From positions 558,001 through 622,000 of the forward strand of contig NZ_CP135435.1 of the NCBI RefSeq assembly GCF_032341175.1: 64,000 nt of DNA, given 5' to 3'. Source of the stretch: Bacillus sp. DTU_2020_1000418_1_SI_GHA_SEK_038. GTDB lineage: Bacteria > Bacillota > Bacilli > Bacillales > Cytobacillaceae. The notes under the pieces are model-generated. The model saw only the letters and a program-made list of their open reading frames with translations, ran no database searches and had not been told where the DNA came from. The position numbers were made by a program, and so were the translations under genes. This document shows positions 45,573 through 56,523 of the stretch, one piece after another. The stretch's first letter is position 1. Each line of letters opens with the position of its first letter.

Positions 45573-46721
45573 GTGAAAAAATTAATGTTGCTTGCTCTTT
45601 CTTTAAGCCTTCTTCTTGCCGGATGTGCACCAAATTTTAATGAACAGGATGAAGTAGTCCGCGAAAAAGAGGATGCTAAAGAGAAAGCAATAATTCCTAG
45701 CTTTAAGATTTCAGATCAGTATTACCAAACGGTTTTGCCTTTTGAACCTAGTGAATCGAGAGGACTGGTCGTAGGCAATATTAATTCAAAATATGATATT
45801 ACAGAGTTTGAAACGGGCCTGATGAGGGTAGCCCAAAATACTTTTGACCCAGATAAATATTTGTTTCAGGAAGGTCAGCATTTAAAAAGAAAAACAGTGA
45901 GCCTCTGGCTAAACCGAAAATTCACTGCTGCCCAATTAGAAGAGAATAAATTAAAGGAAGAGGAAAACATTGGACTTAACCCTCTTGATAACGGGAAAGA
46001 AGAAACTCCAAAGTTTTTGGCCCATATATTAGAACATAATTATTTAGTTAAAAATGATGAGGGCAAGTATAAATTAGGAGGAGTCGTCATTGGGCTTGCT
46101 CTTAATTCAGTTTACTATTACCAAAAGATCCAATATGGCCCAACATATGAAACGAAAATTAGCCATGCTGAACTTGAAAAAGAGGGAAAGAAGCTCGCGG
46201 ATGAGGTATTAAGCAGATTACGAAAAATGGATCAACTAAAGGACGTGCCTATCACAATCGCTTTATTCGAGCAGCAAAGTAAAACATCCGTTGTTCCCGG
46301 AAATTTCTTCGCCTACGCCAATGCCCCAAAGGGAAGCACTAAATTAGGTGGCTGGGAAAAGATTGAAGAAAAGTATGTCCAATTTCCTTCATCAGCTGCG
46401 ACTGAATCTCACCGCGATGATTTAACGTCCTTTTTGAACTTTAAACAAGATGTCGAAGCCTATTTCCCTAATTTTAATGGGGTAATTGGTAAGGCATTTT
46501 ATGTTCAGGGACAGTTACAAGAGCTATCCATTAATATTCCGATTCAGTTTTATGGGAAGGCTGAAGGGATTGGTTTCACTCAATATGTTGCAGGTCTTAT
46601 TATGAAACATTTTCCGGAATATATCTCCATAGAGGTTAATGTTTCATCCGTTTACGGCCCGGAAGCCCTGATTGTCCGGAAAGCTGATCAAAATGAACCC
46701 TTTGTCCACATCTACAATTAG
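45573..46721 (+). CDS. camS: CamS-family lipoprotein
   Basis: 382 residues. Signal peptide KKLMLLALSLSLLLAGC with a clear lipobox, then the CamS body (KISDQYYQTVLPFEPSESRG and SRGLVVGNINSKYD). In enterococci this family is processed into a pheromone-like peptide; in Bacillus its role is unclear. GTG 45573 begins at the usual place (MKK), but GTG 45561 adds four residues and is possible. Neither has a strong ribosome site. Confidence 0.92.
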   Translation: MKKLMLLALSLSLLLAGCAPNFNEQDEVVREKEDAKEKAIIPSFKISDQYYQTVLPFEPSESRGLVVGNINSKYDITEFETGLMRVAQNTFDPDKYLFQEGQHLKRKTVSLWLNRKFTAAQLEENKLKEEENIGLNPLDNGKEETPKFLAHILEHNYLVKNDEGKYKLGGVVIGLALNSVYYYQKIQYGPTYETKISHAELEKEGKKLADEVLSRLRKMDQLKDVPITIALFEQQSKTSVVPGNFFAYANAPKGSTKLGGWEKIEEKYVQFPSSAATESHRDDLTSFLNFKQDVEAYFPNFNGVIGKAFYVQGQLQELSINIPIQFYGKAEGIGFTQYVAGLIMKHFPEYISIEVNVSSVYGPEALIVRKADQNEPFVHIYN

Positions 46722-46817
46722 TATTTTTTGGATTAACTGGAAGACGAAAAATTCACTATTGGTAAAGGAAATGTCTATTTTCACATTCAAATCAGAATGC
46801 AAATTAGACCATGATGT

Positions 46818-46846
46818 TTGAAGGGATAAATCAAAACTGATAATAT
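46818..46846 (+). promoter_or_regulatory. Candidate promoter for rocA
   Basis: TTGAAG (46818-46823), 17 bases, TAATAT (46841-46846). No -24/-12 (SigL) motif is obvious, although rocA is SigL-dependent in B. subtilis. Confidence 0.5.
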
Positions 46847-46954
46847 TGTATTTGGGTGCAAAGCTATACAAAGATAACAGTGAGCACATAATTAGCTATT
46901 AGTTTACCTTTGTGTTCATTTGTCATTTTTATTAGATTTATGGAGGCGAAGAAA

Positions 46955-48502
46955 ATGGTACAACCTTACAGACACGAACCATTTACAGATTTTAAATTAG
47001 AAGAAAACCGTCAAGCGTATTTAACAGGTTTAAAAACGGTTGAAGGCTATTTAGGAAAAGATTACGATTTAGTTATTGGCGGAGAACGCATTACGACTGA
47101 AGAAAAAATTACATCATACAATCCTGCTAATAAGGAAGAAGTGATCGGACGTGTATCAAAGGCAAGCCAAGAGCTAGCTGAAAAAGCAATGCAGGCTGCA
47201 GTTGAAGCGTTCAAAACATGGAAAAAAGTAAAGCCGGAAATTCGTGCGGACGTTCTTTTCAAAGCTGCAGCGATTATCCGCCGCCGCAAGCATGAATTCT
47301 CCGCTCTTCTAACAAAAGAAGCAGGAAAGCCTTGGAATGAGGCGGATGCGGATACAGCTGAAGCAATTGATTTCTTAGAGTACTATGCTCGTCAAATGCT
47401 GCGCATTAAAGATGGTGTTCCAGTGAACAGCCGTCCAAACGAATTCAACCGTTATGACTATATTCCATTAGGTGTTGGAATTATTATTTCTCCTTGGAAC
47501 TTCCCGTTAGCGATCATGGCTGGTACGACAGTTGCCGCAATCGTTACAGGAAACACAGTATTACTAAAACCAGCTTCAACAACGCCAATTGTTGCAGCGA
47601 AATTCGTTGAAGTTATGGAAGAGGCAGGACTTCCTGCAGGTGTTCTTAACTTCGTTCCAGGAAGCGGTGCGGAAGTGGGTGACTACTTAGTTGACCATAA
47701 AGACACTCGTTTCATCAGCTTCACAGGCTCTCGTGATGTAGGTCTTCGTATTTTCGAACGTGCTTCAAAAATTAATGAAGGTCAAATTTGGATGAAGCGC
47801 CTGATCGCAGAAATGGGCGGAAAAGACACGATTGTTGTCGATAAAGAAGCAGATCTTGAATTAGCTGCGACTTCTATTGTTGCTTCTGCGTTTGGATTCT
47901 CCGGACAAAAATGTTCTGCATGTTCTCGTGCAGTAGTTGTGGAAGATGTTTACGATCAAGTATTAAACCGTGTTGTTGAATTAACAAACGAATTAACACA
48001 AGGGGATCCAACAGATCCAAACAATTACATGGCGACGGTTATTGACCAAAGTGCGTACAACAAAGTGATGAGCTATATCGAAATTGGCAAGCAAGAAGGT
48101 AAGCTAATGACAGGCGGAGAAGGAGACGATTCGAAAGGATACTTCGTCAAACCAACTGTATTCGCTGATCTTTCACCAGAATCTCGCATCATGAAGGAGG
48201 AAATCTTTGGCCCAGTTGTTGGCTTTACAAAAGCTAAAGATTTCGATGATGCAATTGACATTGCCAACAACACTGAATACGGTTTAACTGGTGCCGTTAT
48301 TACAAATAACCGTATGAATCAAGAAAAAGCACGCGAAGATTTCCATGTTGGAAACCTATACTTTAACCGTGGTTGCACAGGTGCTATTGTAGGCTACCAG
48401 CCATTCGGCGGATTCAATATGTCAGGAACTGACTCTAAAGCAGGCGGACCTGATTATCTGCTTCTTCACATGCAAGCAAAAACAACATCTGAAATGTTCT
48501 AA
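46955..48502 (+). CDS. rocA: 1-pyrroline-5-carboxylate dehydrogenase
   Basis: 515 residues. Oxidises glutamate semialdehyde to glutamate in proline/arginine catabolism. Catalytic Cys in [16 protein letters not shown] site in [13 protein letters not shown] and FTGSRDVG, general base Glu in [11 protein letters not shown] 46955 has GGAGG 8 bases upstream; an upstream in-frame ATG (46910) has none. Stands alone with its own terminator. Confidence 0.96.
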   Translation: MVQPYRHEPFTDFKLEENRQAYLTGLKTVEGYLGKDYDLVIGGERITTEEKITSYNPANKEEVIGRVSKASQELAEKAMQAAVEAFKTWKKVKPEIRADVLFKAAAIIRRRKHEFSALLTKEAGKPWNEADADTAEAIDFLEYYARQMLRIKDGVPVNSRPNEFNRYDYIPLGVGIIISPWNFPLAIMAGTTVAAIVTGNTVLLKPASTTPIVAAKFVEVMEEAGLPAGVLNFVPGSGAEVGDYLVDHKDTRFISFTGSRDVGLRIFERASKINEGQIWMKRLIAEMGGKDTIVVDKEADLELAATSIVASAFGFSGQKCSACSRAVVVEDVYDQVLNRVVELTNELTQGDPTDPNNYMATVIDQSAYNKVMSYIEIGKQEGKLMTGGEGDDSKGYFVKPTVFADLSPESRIMKEEIFGPVVGFTKAKDFDDAIDIANNTEYGLTGAVITNNRMNQEKAREDFHVGNLYFNRGCTGAIVGYQPFGGFNMSGTDSKAGGPDYLLLHMQAKTTSEMF

Positions 48503-48510
48503 TTTTAAAG

Positions 48511-48546
48511 GAGTGATTTGTCATTGGGCAGATCACTCTTTTTTCG
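48511..48546 (+). terminator. Rho-independent terminator after rocA
   Basis: GAGTGATTTG (48511-48520) with CAGATCACTC (48529-48538), followed by eight Ts. Confidence 0.93.
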
Positions 48547-48605
48547 TTTTTCAAAAATAATCATTTTTGGGCATAGAAAAATGAGCGAAAAATTTAAAAA
48601 CATTA

Positions 48606-48785
48606 CCTGTTCAAGTTCTCAAAAGGGGGCCACTGGTAAAAGAGGTGCAGTTTAATTGCCCGTTCAAGGTTAAAAAGGCGGTCACCGGTAAAAGGAATAC
48701 CATCTCATTGCCCGTTCAAGGTTAAAAAGACAGTGATCGGTAAAAGCCGCCCCGTTTCATTCCCCGTATAAGTTCAAAATGCGTC
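48606..48785. repeat. Intergenic array, 52-bp period, three units (diverged family A)
   Basis: GGTAAAA anchors at 48635, 48687 and 48739, steps of exactly 52. Units share CATT-GCCCGTTCAAGGTTAAAA. GGTAAAAGAGGTGCAGTTTAATTGCC in the first unit parallels GGTAAAAGAGCGGTCAGTTCATTTACC of the array at 2723, but the closing stem has decayed. Located between the rocA terminator and the aceA promoter. Confidence 0.88.
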
Positions 48786-48864
48786 ATAACTAGCTGAGGC
48801 CCAACTCTTTTAAAATTTCCAACAGATATTGAATACAATTTTCTAAAAATTTAATAAAATAGGG

Positions 48865-48893
48865 TTCCTTTTTTAAACCACCTGTTATATAAT
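48865..48893 (+). promoter_or_regulatory. Candidate aceA promoter
   Basis: TATAAT (48888-48893) with a weak TTCCTT -35 after a 17-base spacer. Transcript would start about 70 bases before aceA. Confidence 0.6.
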
Positions 48894-48969
48894 ACAAAAT
48901 GTAGAATATAAATTGTAATATAACAACAAAAGAGGATCATCAAATCATATTAAAGGAGGAGTAACACAG

Positions 48970-50262
48970 ATGACTGAATCAAGAGTGAAGCAATTGCAGG
49001 AAAGTTGGGAAATGGATGCAGGATGGAAAGGGATTGAAAGACCATATTCTGCAGAAGAGGTCATTCAATTAAGGGGCTCCATCGACATTGAATATACACT
49101 GGCACGGAGAGGAGCAGAAAAGCTTTGGAAGCTTGTGAATGAAGAGGATTTTGTTCATGCGTTAGGAGCATTGACAGGAAATCAGGCCGTTCAGCAGGTT
49201 AAAGCAGGATTGAAAGCCATTTATTTAAGCGGCTGGCAAGTAGCGGCAGATGCCAATCTTTCAGGTCATATGTATCCCGATCAAAGCCTGTACCCTGCAA
49301 ATAGTGTTCCGAGCGTAGTCAAAAGAATTAATCAGGCACTGCAGCGTGCTGATCAAATTCATCATATGGAAGGGGATTCATCTATTGACTGGTTCGCTCC
49401 GATTGTAGCTGATGCGGAGGCTGGGTTTGGCGGCCAGTTGAATGTGTTTGAATTAATGAAAGGGATGATTGAAGCCGGAGCAGCAGGTGTCCATTTTGAG
49501 GATCAACTGTCTTCAGAGAAAAAATGCGGGCACCTTGGAGGTAAGGTTTTATTACCGACACAGACAGCCGTCAAAAACCTAATTTCTGCTAGACTGGCTG
49601 CCGATGTGATGGGGGTGCCGACTCTAGTAGTTGCTAGAACAGACGCAAATGCAGCGGATTTAATTACTAGCGATGTGGATCCATATGATGCACCTTTCAT
49701 TACGGGAGATCGGACACCTGAAGGATTTTTCCGAACTAAAGCAGGACTTGACCAAGCTATTGCCAGAGGATTAGCGTATGCTCCGTACGCGGACCTTGTC
49801 TGGTGCGAAACAGCAGAGCCTAATCTGGATGAGGCAAGGCACTTTGCTGAAGCCATCCATGAAAAGTTTCCTGGCAAACTGCTTGCTTATAACTGTTCCC
49901 CGTCATTCAACTGGAGGAGCAAGCTTGATGATGAAACGATTGCGAAGTTTCAGGTTGAGCTTGGAAAAATGGGCTATAAGTTCCAATTTGTTACCCTTGC
50001 TGGCTTCCACGCCTTAAACCACAGCATGTTTGAATTGGCTCGTGGCTACAGGGATCGCGGCATGGCTGCTTACTCGGAATTACAGGAGGCTGAATTTGCA
50101 AGCGAGGTGCATGGCTATACAGCTACAAGACATCAAAGGGAGGTGGGGACCGGATATTTCGATCAAGTTTCAATGACGATTACAGGTGGAACCTCTTCCA
50201 CAACCGCCTTAAAGGGTTCAACGGAAGAGGAGCAGTTTACATCTGCAAAACAGGAAGTATAA
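48970..50262 (+). CDS. aceA: Isocitrate lyase
   Basis: 430 residues. Splits isocitrate to glyoxylate and succinate (glyoxylate shunt). The signature [14 protein letters not shown] holds the catalytic Cys; DAEAGFGG binds metal; NCSPSFNW is present. AAAGGAGGAG site. Malate synthase, the partner enzyme, is not adjacent. B. subtilis lacks this gene, so this lineage differs in being able to use acetate or fatty acids. Confidence 0.96.
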   Translation: MTESRVKQLQESWEMDAGWKGIERPYSAEEVIQLRGSIDIEYTLARRGAEKLWKLVNEEDFVHALGALTGNQAVQQVKAGLKAIYLSGWQVAADANLSGHMYPDQSLYPANSVPSVVKRINQALQRADQIHHMEGDSSIDWFAPIVADAEAGFGGQLNVFELMKGMIEAGAAGVHFEDQLSSEKKCGHLGGKVLLPTQTAVKNLISARLAADVMGVPTLVVARTDANAADLITSDVDPYDAPFITGDRTPEGFFRTKAGLDQAIARGLAYAPYADLVWCETAEPNLDEARHFAEAIHEKFPGKLLAYNCSPSFNWRSKLDDETIAKFQVELGKMGYKFQFVTLAGFHALNHSMFELARGYRDRGMAAYSELQEAEFASEVHGYTATRHQREVGTGYFDQVSMTITGGTSSTTALKGSTEEEQFTSAKQEV

Positions 50263-50359
50263 TGCATGAATTGTATTTCTGTAGTATGTTAGCCAATTGA
50301 CTTTCTTTTATCGATTATCATTCTATCGTGATTTTTGACCAAATTTTTCTCCCGATTTT

Positions 50360-50391
50360 TCCTCTCTTCTTTGTGAAGGGAGGATTTTTTT
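50360..50391 (+). terminator. Rho-independent terminator after aceA
   Basis: TCCTCTCTTC (50360-50369) with GAAGGGAGGA (50375-50384), one wobble, then seven Ts. Confidence 0.93.
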
Positions 50392-50521
50392 GTCGCAGGA
50401 TTTTTCAAAGGCAGCACCACTTGGTACAATAATACATACATATTAATAGCCCTTCTTTTAGAATCGCTTTAGAAAAAACTTGTTTTGGAGGCTGTTGAAA
50501 AAAACAACAGGAGGTTTTACT

Positions 50522-50950
50522 TTGTCTAATAATATCGATGATTATATCCTACAGGGAATCCATGGCCAGAAAGAGACAAATCCTGATGAACGAAGGAAAT
50601 TCCTTGGCACATTGCGAGAGCGCATCGTTATTGCCCTTAAGCAATCACAAATAAGAGAAAATGGCATCTATCCTCAAGTTGAAGATGCACTAAAGAAGAA
50701 TAAAGGAGCCCATCTTTACTTAAATGGAAATATGAGCTATGAAGAATTATCGAAATACACAAAAATAGCATCAAAATACAATGTCGCTTATACGATGGTT
50801 ACGAATAAAGATTATAATTCAGAAATTGGCTTAGCACTTGCATATGACTATGCGATTGATAAAGAGGAGATCTATGTCAAAATGGCGGTGCCGATCAAAA
50901 AAGCAGCCAAAAAGAAAAAAGGACTTTTTTCGTTATTTTCAAAGCGATAA
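50522..50950 (+). CDS. yueI: YueI family protein (DUF1694)
   Basis: 142 residues. TTG 50522 has AGGAGG 7 bases upstream; an earlier in-frame ATG at 50480 would put that site inside the gene. DDYILQGIHGQKETNPDERR and FLGTLRERIVIAL fit YueI. The C-terminus is strongly basic (KKAAKKKKGLFSLFSKR), unusual beside the acidic body. Function unknown. Confidence 0.87.
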   Translation: MSNNIDDYILQGIHGQKETNPDERRKFLGTLRERIVIALKQSQIRENGIYPQVEDALKKNKGAHLYLNGNMSYEELSKYTKIASKYNVAYTMVTNKDYNSEIGLALAYDYAIDKEEIYVKMAVPIKKAAKKKKGLFSLFSKR

Positions 50951-50974
50951 TTCAAAATTGTATTCCCACGCACC

Positions 50975-51006
50975 AAGTCCGTCATTGTTCCAATGATGGG
51001 CTTTTC
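50975..51006 (+). terminator. Terminator after yueI
   Basis: AAGTCCGTCATTG (50975-50987) with CAATGATGGGCTT (50991-51003), two wobbles, and TTTTC. The U-run is short. Confidence 0.7.
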
Positions 51007-51040
51007 ATGGTTAGTATACTCCTCAATTATTGTCACAATT

Positions 51041-51190
51041 GTGAGTCGTGAACCCTTTATAGTGAGTGTTTTCCCAAATGATCAACACAAACGCGCGTCA
51101 TGAACCTTTAATAATGATTGTTTTCCTCAATGGTCATTCCAAACGCGAGCATGAATCCTTAATAGTGAGTGTTTTCCTCAATTACTTTTA
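51041..51190. repeat. Intergenic array, 51-52 bp period, three units (family B)
   Basis: GTTTTCC anchors at 51068, 51120 and 51171. A unit reads CATGAACCTTTAATAATGA, then TTGTTTTCCTCAAT. ATTG-TTTTCCT-CAAT and TCAT...ATGA are the two dyads. This is the reverse complement of the array at 19027-19260, 32 kb away. From 51191 to 51415 I see no gene or clear promoter; the region is AT-rich and must hold the gatC promoter. Confidence 0.88.
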
Positions 51191-51415
51191 CAAATACTAG
51201 CCATTATCTTTTCATAATGATTTATTAAACATTTTTCCAATAACCGTCCGATTTGGACAATGTTTGGTCCTGTACTGCGTTTTGTCGAAATTCATGATAA
51301 AATCGCAGAGATATTAGTCGAATATATCGGTTAAAATATTGCTTTAACGTGTAAAAGTTTGATATTATCTATATTATTGTGTCTATGGAATGAACACTTT
51401 TGGAGGTGTCGATAA

Positions 51416-51706
51416 ATGTCTAGAATTTCAACTGAACAAGTAAAGCATGTTGCAAACTTAGCGAGACTGGCAATAACAGAGGAAGAAGCGGAGATGTTCA
51501 CAAAACAGCTGGATTCGATGATTTCATTCGCCGAGCAGCTGAATGAATTGGATACGGATCATGTGGAACCGACTTCCCATGTACTAGATATGAAAAATGT
51601 CATGAGAGAGGATGTACCACAGGAAGGGCTACCTCAGTCAGAGGTTCTGAAAAATGCACCAGATCATCAGGACGGGCAAGTAAAAGTACCGTCCATAATC
51701 GAGTAA
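51416..51706 (+). CDS. gatC: Glutamyl-tRNA(Gln) amidotransferase subunit C
   Basis: 96 residues. Small subunit that stabilises Gat[21 protein letters not shown] at the N-terminus and VMREDVP in the C-terminal half are typical. GGAGGTG site upstream. First gene of gatCAB; makes Gln-tRNA(Gln) by the indirect route. Confidence 0.96.
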   Translation: MSRISTEQVKHVANLARLAITEEEAEMFTKQLDSMISFAEQLNELDTDHVEPTSHVLDMKNVMREDVPQEGLPQSEVLKNAPDHQDGQVKVPSIIE

Positions 51707-51719
51707 GGAGGGATACACG

Positions 51720-53177
51720 TTGAGTTTATTTGATCATAAAGTGTCAGAGTTGCATCAGCTTCTGCAAAAGAAAGAATTATCAGTTACTGACCTAGTAGAC
51801 GAATCGTATAAGCGTATAAGCGAAGTCGATGATAAGGTACAAGCTTTTTTAACTTTAGATGAAGAAAATGCACGTGAAAAAGCGAGTAAACTGGATGAAA
51901 AATTAGGTACGGATGAGTCGAAGGGGCTTTTATTCGGAATGCCGATTGGTGTGAAGGATAACATCGTCACAAAAGGTTTGCGCACAACATGCGCAAGTAA
52001 GATATTAGAAAACTTCGACCCGATTTATGATGCGTCAGTCATCAATAAATTACATACTGCGGAAACCATTACGATCGGAAAATTAAATATGGACGAATTT
52101 GCGATGGGATCCACTACTGAGCATTCTGCTTTCAAGAAGACTCGAAATCCATGGAATTTAGAGGTCGTGCCTGGCGGATCTTCAGGTGGTTCTGCTGCGG
52201 CTGTTGCTTCTGGAGAAGTGTTGTTTTCTTTAGGAACAGATACTGGCGGCTCAATTAGACAGCCGGCTGCTTTTTGTGGTGTTGTTGGGATGAAGCCAAC
52301 ATATGGACGTGTGTCTCGCTACGGTATTGTTGCATTTGCTTCATCGTTTGACCAAGTGGGTCCAATTACGCGAACGGTTGAAGACAACGCCTATTTATTG
52401 CAGGCGATTTCAGGCCTGGATCCGATGGATTCTACGTCTGCTAATATCGAAGTTCCGAACTTTGTAGAATCATTAACTGGAGACATTAAAGGGTTGAAAA
52501 TTGCCGTACCGAAAGAATACTTAGGTGAAGGTGTTGGAGAAACGGCACGCCAATCTGTTTTAGATTCTTTAAAAGTCCTTGAAAAGCTTGGTGCAACATG
52601 GGAAGAAGTTTCCCTTCCGCATTCTAAATATGCATTGGCATCTTATTATCTGTTATCTTCTTCTGAGGCTTCAGCGAACCTTGCTAGATTTGACGGAGTT
52701 CGATATGGATACAGGACAGAGAATCCTGAAAACCTGCTTGATCTATATAAAAAGACACGTGCAGAAGGATTCGGTGATGAGGTTAAACTCCGTATTATGC
52801 TTGGAACATTTGCCTTAAGCTCTGGTTACTATGATGCTTACTATAAAAAAGCTCAAAAAGTACGCACACTGATCAAGAAAGATTTTGATGATGTGTTAAA
52901 TAAATTTGATGTCATCATTGGCCCGACATCACCAAAGCCAGCTTTCAAAATTGGCGAGAAAATGGATGATCCGCTAACTATGTATGCCAATGATATTTTA
53001 ACAATCCCAGTAAACCTTGCGGGTGTACCAGGAATTTCAATTCCATGCGGATTTGATAATGGCCTGCCGCTAGGGCTGCAAATCATTGGCAAGCATTTTG
53101 ATGAGAGCACTGTTTATCGTGTGGCACATGCGTTTGAACAGGCGACAGATTATCATAAACAAAAACCGGCACTGTAA
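51720..53177 (+). CDS. gatA: Glutamyl-tRNA(Gln) amidotransferase subunit A
   Basis: 485 residues, amidase family. Catalytic Lys in [10 protein letters not shown] and the Ser pair in [12 protein letters not shown] and [10 protein letters not shown] are intact. TTG start at 51720 behind AAGGAGGG. It liberates ammonia from glutamine for GatB. Confidence 0.97.
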   Translation: MSLFDHKVSELHQLLQKKELSVTDLVDESYKRISEVDDKVQAFLTLDEENAREKASKLDEKLGTDESKGLLFGMPIGVKDNIVTKGLRTTCASKILENFDPIYDASVINKLHTAETITIGKLNMDEFAMGSTTEHSAFKKTRNPWNLEVVPGGSSGGSAAAVASGEVLFSLGTDTGGSIRQPAAFCGVVGMKPTYGRVSRYGIVAFASSFDQVGPITRTVEDNAYLLQAISGLDPMDSTSANIEVPNFVESLTGDIKGLKIAVPKEYLGEGVGETARQSVLDSLKVLEKLGATWEEVSLPHSKYALASYYLLSSSEASANLARFDGVRYGYRTENPENLLDLYKKTRAEGFGDEVKLRIMLGTFALSSGYYDAYYKKAQKVRTLIKKDFDDVLNKFDVIIGPTSPKPAFKIGEKMDDPLTMYANDILTIPVNLAGVPGISIPCGFDNGLPLGLQIIGKHFDESTVYRVAHAFEQATDYHKQKPAL

Positions 53178-53189
53178 GGGGGGAAAACA

Positions 53190-54617
53190 ATGAAATTTGA
53201 AACGGTAATTGGACTTGAAGTACACGTTGAATTAAAAACAGATTCAAAAATTTTCTCAGCAAGCCCGAACCACTTCGGTGCTGAGCCGAATACGAATACA
53301 ACGGTTGTTGATCTTGGTTATCCAGGAGTTCTGCCTGTCCTGAATAAAAAAGTAGTTGAATTTGGGATGAAAGCTGCGATGGCTCTTAACTGCGAAATTG
53401 CTCCAGTTACGACATTTGATCGGAAAAACTATTTCTATCCCGATAACCCAAAAGCCTACCAAATCTCTCAGCTTGATAAGCCAATTGGAGAGCATGGCTG
53501 GATTGACATTGAAGTGGATGGCTATAAGAAAAGAATCGGTATTACTCGAATCCATTTAGAAGAGGATGCTGGAAAGCTAACTCATGGAAATGGCTATTCA
53601 TTATGTGACTTTAACCGTGCAGGCACGCCGCTTATCGAGATTGTTTCTGAGCCGGATATTCGGACAGCGAACGAAGCTTATGCTTACCTTGAAAAATTAA
53701 AGTCGATCATTCAATATACGGGTGTTTCTGATTGTAAAATGGAGGAAGGTTCTCTTCGTTGTGACGCGAATATCTCGATTCGCCCTGTTGGTCAGGAAGA
53801 ATTCGGAACGAAAACAGAGCTAAAGAACTTGAACTCCTTTAACTTCATTCGTAAAGGGATTGAATACGAGGTAAGCCGTCAAGAGGAAGTAGTCCTTTCA
53901 GGAGGCGTGATTAATCAAGAAACGCGCAGATATGATGAAGCGACAAATACGACAATTCTTATGCGTGTGAAAGAGGGAGCAGACGATTATCGTTATTTCC
54001 CTGATCCGGATTTAATTGATGTTCATATTGATGATGAATGGAAAGAGCGGATCCGCGCTGAAATTCCTGAGCTTCCAGATCAGCGACAAAAACGTTATAT
54101 CGAAGAGCTTGGTTTACCTGTCTATGATGCAGCTGTATTAACTGTCGTTAAGGAATCAGCTGACTTTTTCGAGGCAACTGTAAATGCCGGTGCAGATCCA
54201 AAGCAAGCATCCAACTGGATCATGGGTGATGTTTCAGCTTATTTAAAGGCGGAGCAAAAAGAGCTAGATGATACAGCCTTAACACCTGATGGGCTTGCTG
54301 GAATGATTAAGCTGATTGAAAACGGCACAATCTCTTCAAAAATTGCGAAGACTGTTTTCAAGGAATTAATTGAAAACGGCGGAGATGCTGAACAAATCGT
54401 GAAAGCGAAAGGATTAGTTCAGATCTCTGACGAAGGAGCCCTCTTGAAAATCATCTCTGAAGTATTGGATAATAATCCGAAAATTATCGATGATTATAAA
54501 AATGGAAAAGAAAAGGCGCTTGGTTTCTTTGTTGGCCAAATCATGAAAGCAACTAAAGGACAAGCAAATCCTCCATTAGTGAATAAGTTACTGTTAGAGG
54601 AATTAAAGAAAAGATAA
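53190..54617 (+). CDS. gatB: Glutamyl-tRNA(Gln) amidotransferase subunit B
   Basis: 475 residues. Kinase/transamidase catalytic part with [19 protein letters not shown] at the start, [17 protein letters not shown], and [18 protein letters not shown]-terminal Yqey/tRNA-binding tail rich in Lys. GGGGGG site. Ends the operon. Confidence 0.97.
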   Translation: MKFETVIGLEVHVELKTDSKIFSASPNHFGAEPNTNTTVVDLGYPGVLPVLNKKVVEFGMKAAMALNCEIAPVTTFDRKNYFYPDNPKAYQISQLDKPIGEHGWIDIEVDGYKKRIGITRIHLEEDAGKLTHGNGYSLCDFNRAGTPLIEIVSEPDIRTANEAYAYLEKLKSIIQYTGVSDCKMEEGSLRCDANISIRPVGQEEFGTKTELKNLNSFNFIRKGIEYEVSRQEEVVLSGGVINQETRRYDEATNTTILMRVKEGADDYRYFPDPDLIDVHIDDEWKERIRAEIPELPDQRQKRYIEELGLPVYDAAVLTVVKESADFFEATVNAGADPKQASNWIMGDVSAYLKAEQKELDDTALTPDGLAGMIKLIENGTISSKIAKTVFKELIENGGDAEQIVKAKGLVQISDEGALLKIISEVLDNNPKIIDDYKNGKEKALGFFVGQIMKATKGQANPPLVNKLLLEELKKR

Positions 54618-54622
54618 GATGA

Positions 54623-54659
54623 AAAAGCTGGTGGATTATTTCCATCAGCTTTTCGACTT
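54623..54659 (+). terminator. Terminator after gatB
   Basis: AAAAGCTGGTGG (54623-54634) with CCATCAGCTTTT (54642-54653), one wobble; CGACTTTTT follows. Confidence 0.85.
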
Positions 54660-54822
54660 TTTATCCAAAAAGTGTCGACATATTTCAAGTGTATTTCCCA
54701 GGAAAAGACTTGTTAATTTTCATATAACGACAAAAAATGAAAGCAAGTCTATCCATTTCACTTTCACGGAAGGGATATGTAATAATAAGTAAGAATAACT
54801 TCGACTTAATAGGAGGGCTATT

Positions 54823-55386
54823 ATGAGCTTAAATCAATGGTTTGAAAAAGGTTTAACAGCGGATCAGTACATAACAGAAATGACGGTTAACCAGAAGGAA
54901 ATGACCCTTATTCTTGAGAAATTTTCACTATCAGATGCGGAAAAAGAAAGATTGGCTCCTTTTAAAGAAAAAGGTTTAAAAGCCATTGTTTTAACCGAGG
55001 ACTGGTGTGGAGATGCACTCTTAAATAACCCAGTTTTATTAAAAATTGCTGCAGAGATTGGCATGGAAGTCAGATTCGTATTAAGGGACCAAAACCTTGA
55101 ATTAATGGATCAATATTTAACAAATGGAACATCAAGAGCCATTCCAATTTTTATTTTTATCGATAAGGATGGAAAAGAGCAGGCTGTTTGGGGACCAAGA
55201 GCGAAACAGATTCAGGAAATAGTTGACCGTGAGCGTGGTCAGCTCCCTTCTCAGGATGATCCTGAATTTAAGGAGAAGCAAATGGCATTATATAAAAGGT
55301 TAAAGGATTCCTACGTGGAAGATGCTTCCCTATGGCATATAGTAGCAGAAAGTATTATTGATCGATTGGCTGAACAAAGTAAGTAA
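54823..55386 (+). CDS. Thioredoxin-family protein with WCGDA motif
   Basis: 187 residues with no signal peptide. A thioredoxin-like core follows a helical N-terminal lid: AIVLTEDWCGDALLNNP holds a single Cys (no CxxC). A cis-Pro segment SRAIPIFIFID follows. It belongs to a Bacillus family often annotated as thioredoxin family protein. With one Cys it is unlikely to be a classical dithiol reductase; a bacillithiol- or peroxiredoxin-like role is possible. AGGAGGG site. Confidence 0.85.
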   Translation: MSLNQWFEKGLTADQYITEMTVNQKEMTLILEKFSLSDAEKERLAPFKEKGLKAIVLTEDWCGDALLNNPVLLKIAAEIGMEVRFVLRDQNLELMDQYLTNGTSRAIPIFIFIDKDGKEQAVWGPRAKQIQEIVDRERGQLPSQDDPEFKEKQMALYKRLKDSYVEDASLWHIVAESIIDRLAEQSK

Positions 55387-55406
55387 TTCAAAAGGACGTG
55401 CTTGTC

Positions 55407-56471
55407 GTGAAAAAAATGCAAAATGAGGTAACTGAAAGGCTTGGCATTTCATATCCAATTTTTCAGGCACCAATGGCAGGCGGAATTACAACACCAGCGT
55501 TAATCAGCGAGACATCAAACTGTGGCGGGCTCGGCAATCTTGGTGCAGGTTATATGCTTCCGGAAGAAATGAACGAGACAATTAAATCGATTAGAGCGTT
55601 AACAGACAAGCCGTTTGGGGTAAATTTATTTGTCCCTAATCATCAGGCTTCTTACACAGAAGAAGGGTTTGCCCATGCCGTTAATGTTTTAAAAAAATAT
55701 CAAGATGATTTGGGAATAGAAGAAGGCAATCCCCAGATAAATCAAGATTATCAAGCTCTTTATGGACAGCAATTAGAAGTCGTTCTAAATAAAAGGGTGC
55801 CGGTATGCAGCTTTACTTTTGGAATTCCTGATGAAAGCGTCATAAAGGAGCTAAAGACGCAGGGAACGATTGTAATCGGAACAGCTACGAATGTGAATGA
55901 GGCTTTGGAGCTGGAAGCATCTGGTGTCGATATGATTGTTGCCCAGGGAAGTGAGGCAGGTGGCCACCGGGGGACCTTTCATGAAGAAAGCAGTGGGTTA
56001 ATTGGTTCAATGGCTCTGATTCCGCAAATTGCAGATGCTGTTAAACTGCCTGTCATTGCGGCAGGTGGAATTATGGATGCAAGAGGAATGGCTGCAGCCT
56101 TCATTCTAGGGGCAAAGGGTGTCCAGCTTGGTACTGCCTTTTTAACATGTAAAGAAAGTGGAGCACATTCTATTTATAAGGAAGCCATATTAAATTCGAC
56201 CGGGGAGCAAACCACGTTAACAAAAGCTTTTTCCGGGAAACTGGCGAGGGGCATTAGCAATGATTTTATAAAGGAAATGGAAGGTCAATCGACCGGAATT
56301 CTTCCTTTTCCCTTGCAGAATGATTTAACAGGTCCGATAAGAAAACAGGCTGCTAAATTAAACAACCGGGAGTATATGTCCTTATGGGCAGGCCAGGGGT
56401 TGCGTCTAGCAACAGAAACGACCGTCAAGGAATTAATGGATCGTTTAACGAAGGAATACTTGGAATTATAA
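55407..56471 (+). CDS. Nitronate monooxygenase-like flavin enzyme
   Basis: 354 residues, FMN-binding TIM barrel. PIFQAPMAGGITTPALISE, GSEAGGHRG (catalytic His region) and AAGGIMDARGMAAAF, then GAKGVQLGTAF (FMN phosphate site). GTG 55407 has AAAGGA 10 bases upstream; GTG 55398 and ATG 55416 are alternatives. Likely oxidises propionate-3-nitronate. Probably co-transcribed with the thioredoxin-like gene. Confidence 0.9.
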   Translation: MKKMQNEVTERLGISYPIFQAPMAGGITTPALISETSNCGGLGNLGAGYMLPEEMNETIKSIRALTDKPFGVNLFVPNHQASYTEEGFAHAVNVLKKYQDDLGIEEGNPQINQDYQALYGQQLEVVLNKRVPVCSFTFGIPDESVIKELKTQGTIVIGTATNVNEALELEASGVDMIVAQGSEAGGHRGTFHEESSGLIGSMALIPQIADAVKLPVIAAGGIMDARGMAAAFILGAKGVQLGTAFLTCKESGAHSIYKEAILNSTGEQTTLTKAFSGKLARGISNDFIKEMEGQSTGILPFPLQNDLTGPIRKQAAKLNNREYMSLWAGQGLRLATETTVKELMDRLTKEYLEL

Positions 56472-56478
56472 AGCATAG

Positions 56479-56513
56479 AAAAAAGGAGGAACAATGGATG
56501 TTTCTCCTTTTTT
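56479..56513. terminator. Terminator between convergent genes
   Basis: AAAAAAGGAGGAA (56479-56491) with TTTCTCCTTTTTT (56501-56513), one mismatch. The A/T-rich base serves both directions, between the flavin enzyme (+) and ppaC (-). Confidence 0.85.
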
Positions 56514-56523
56514 GTAATCATTA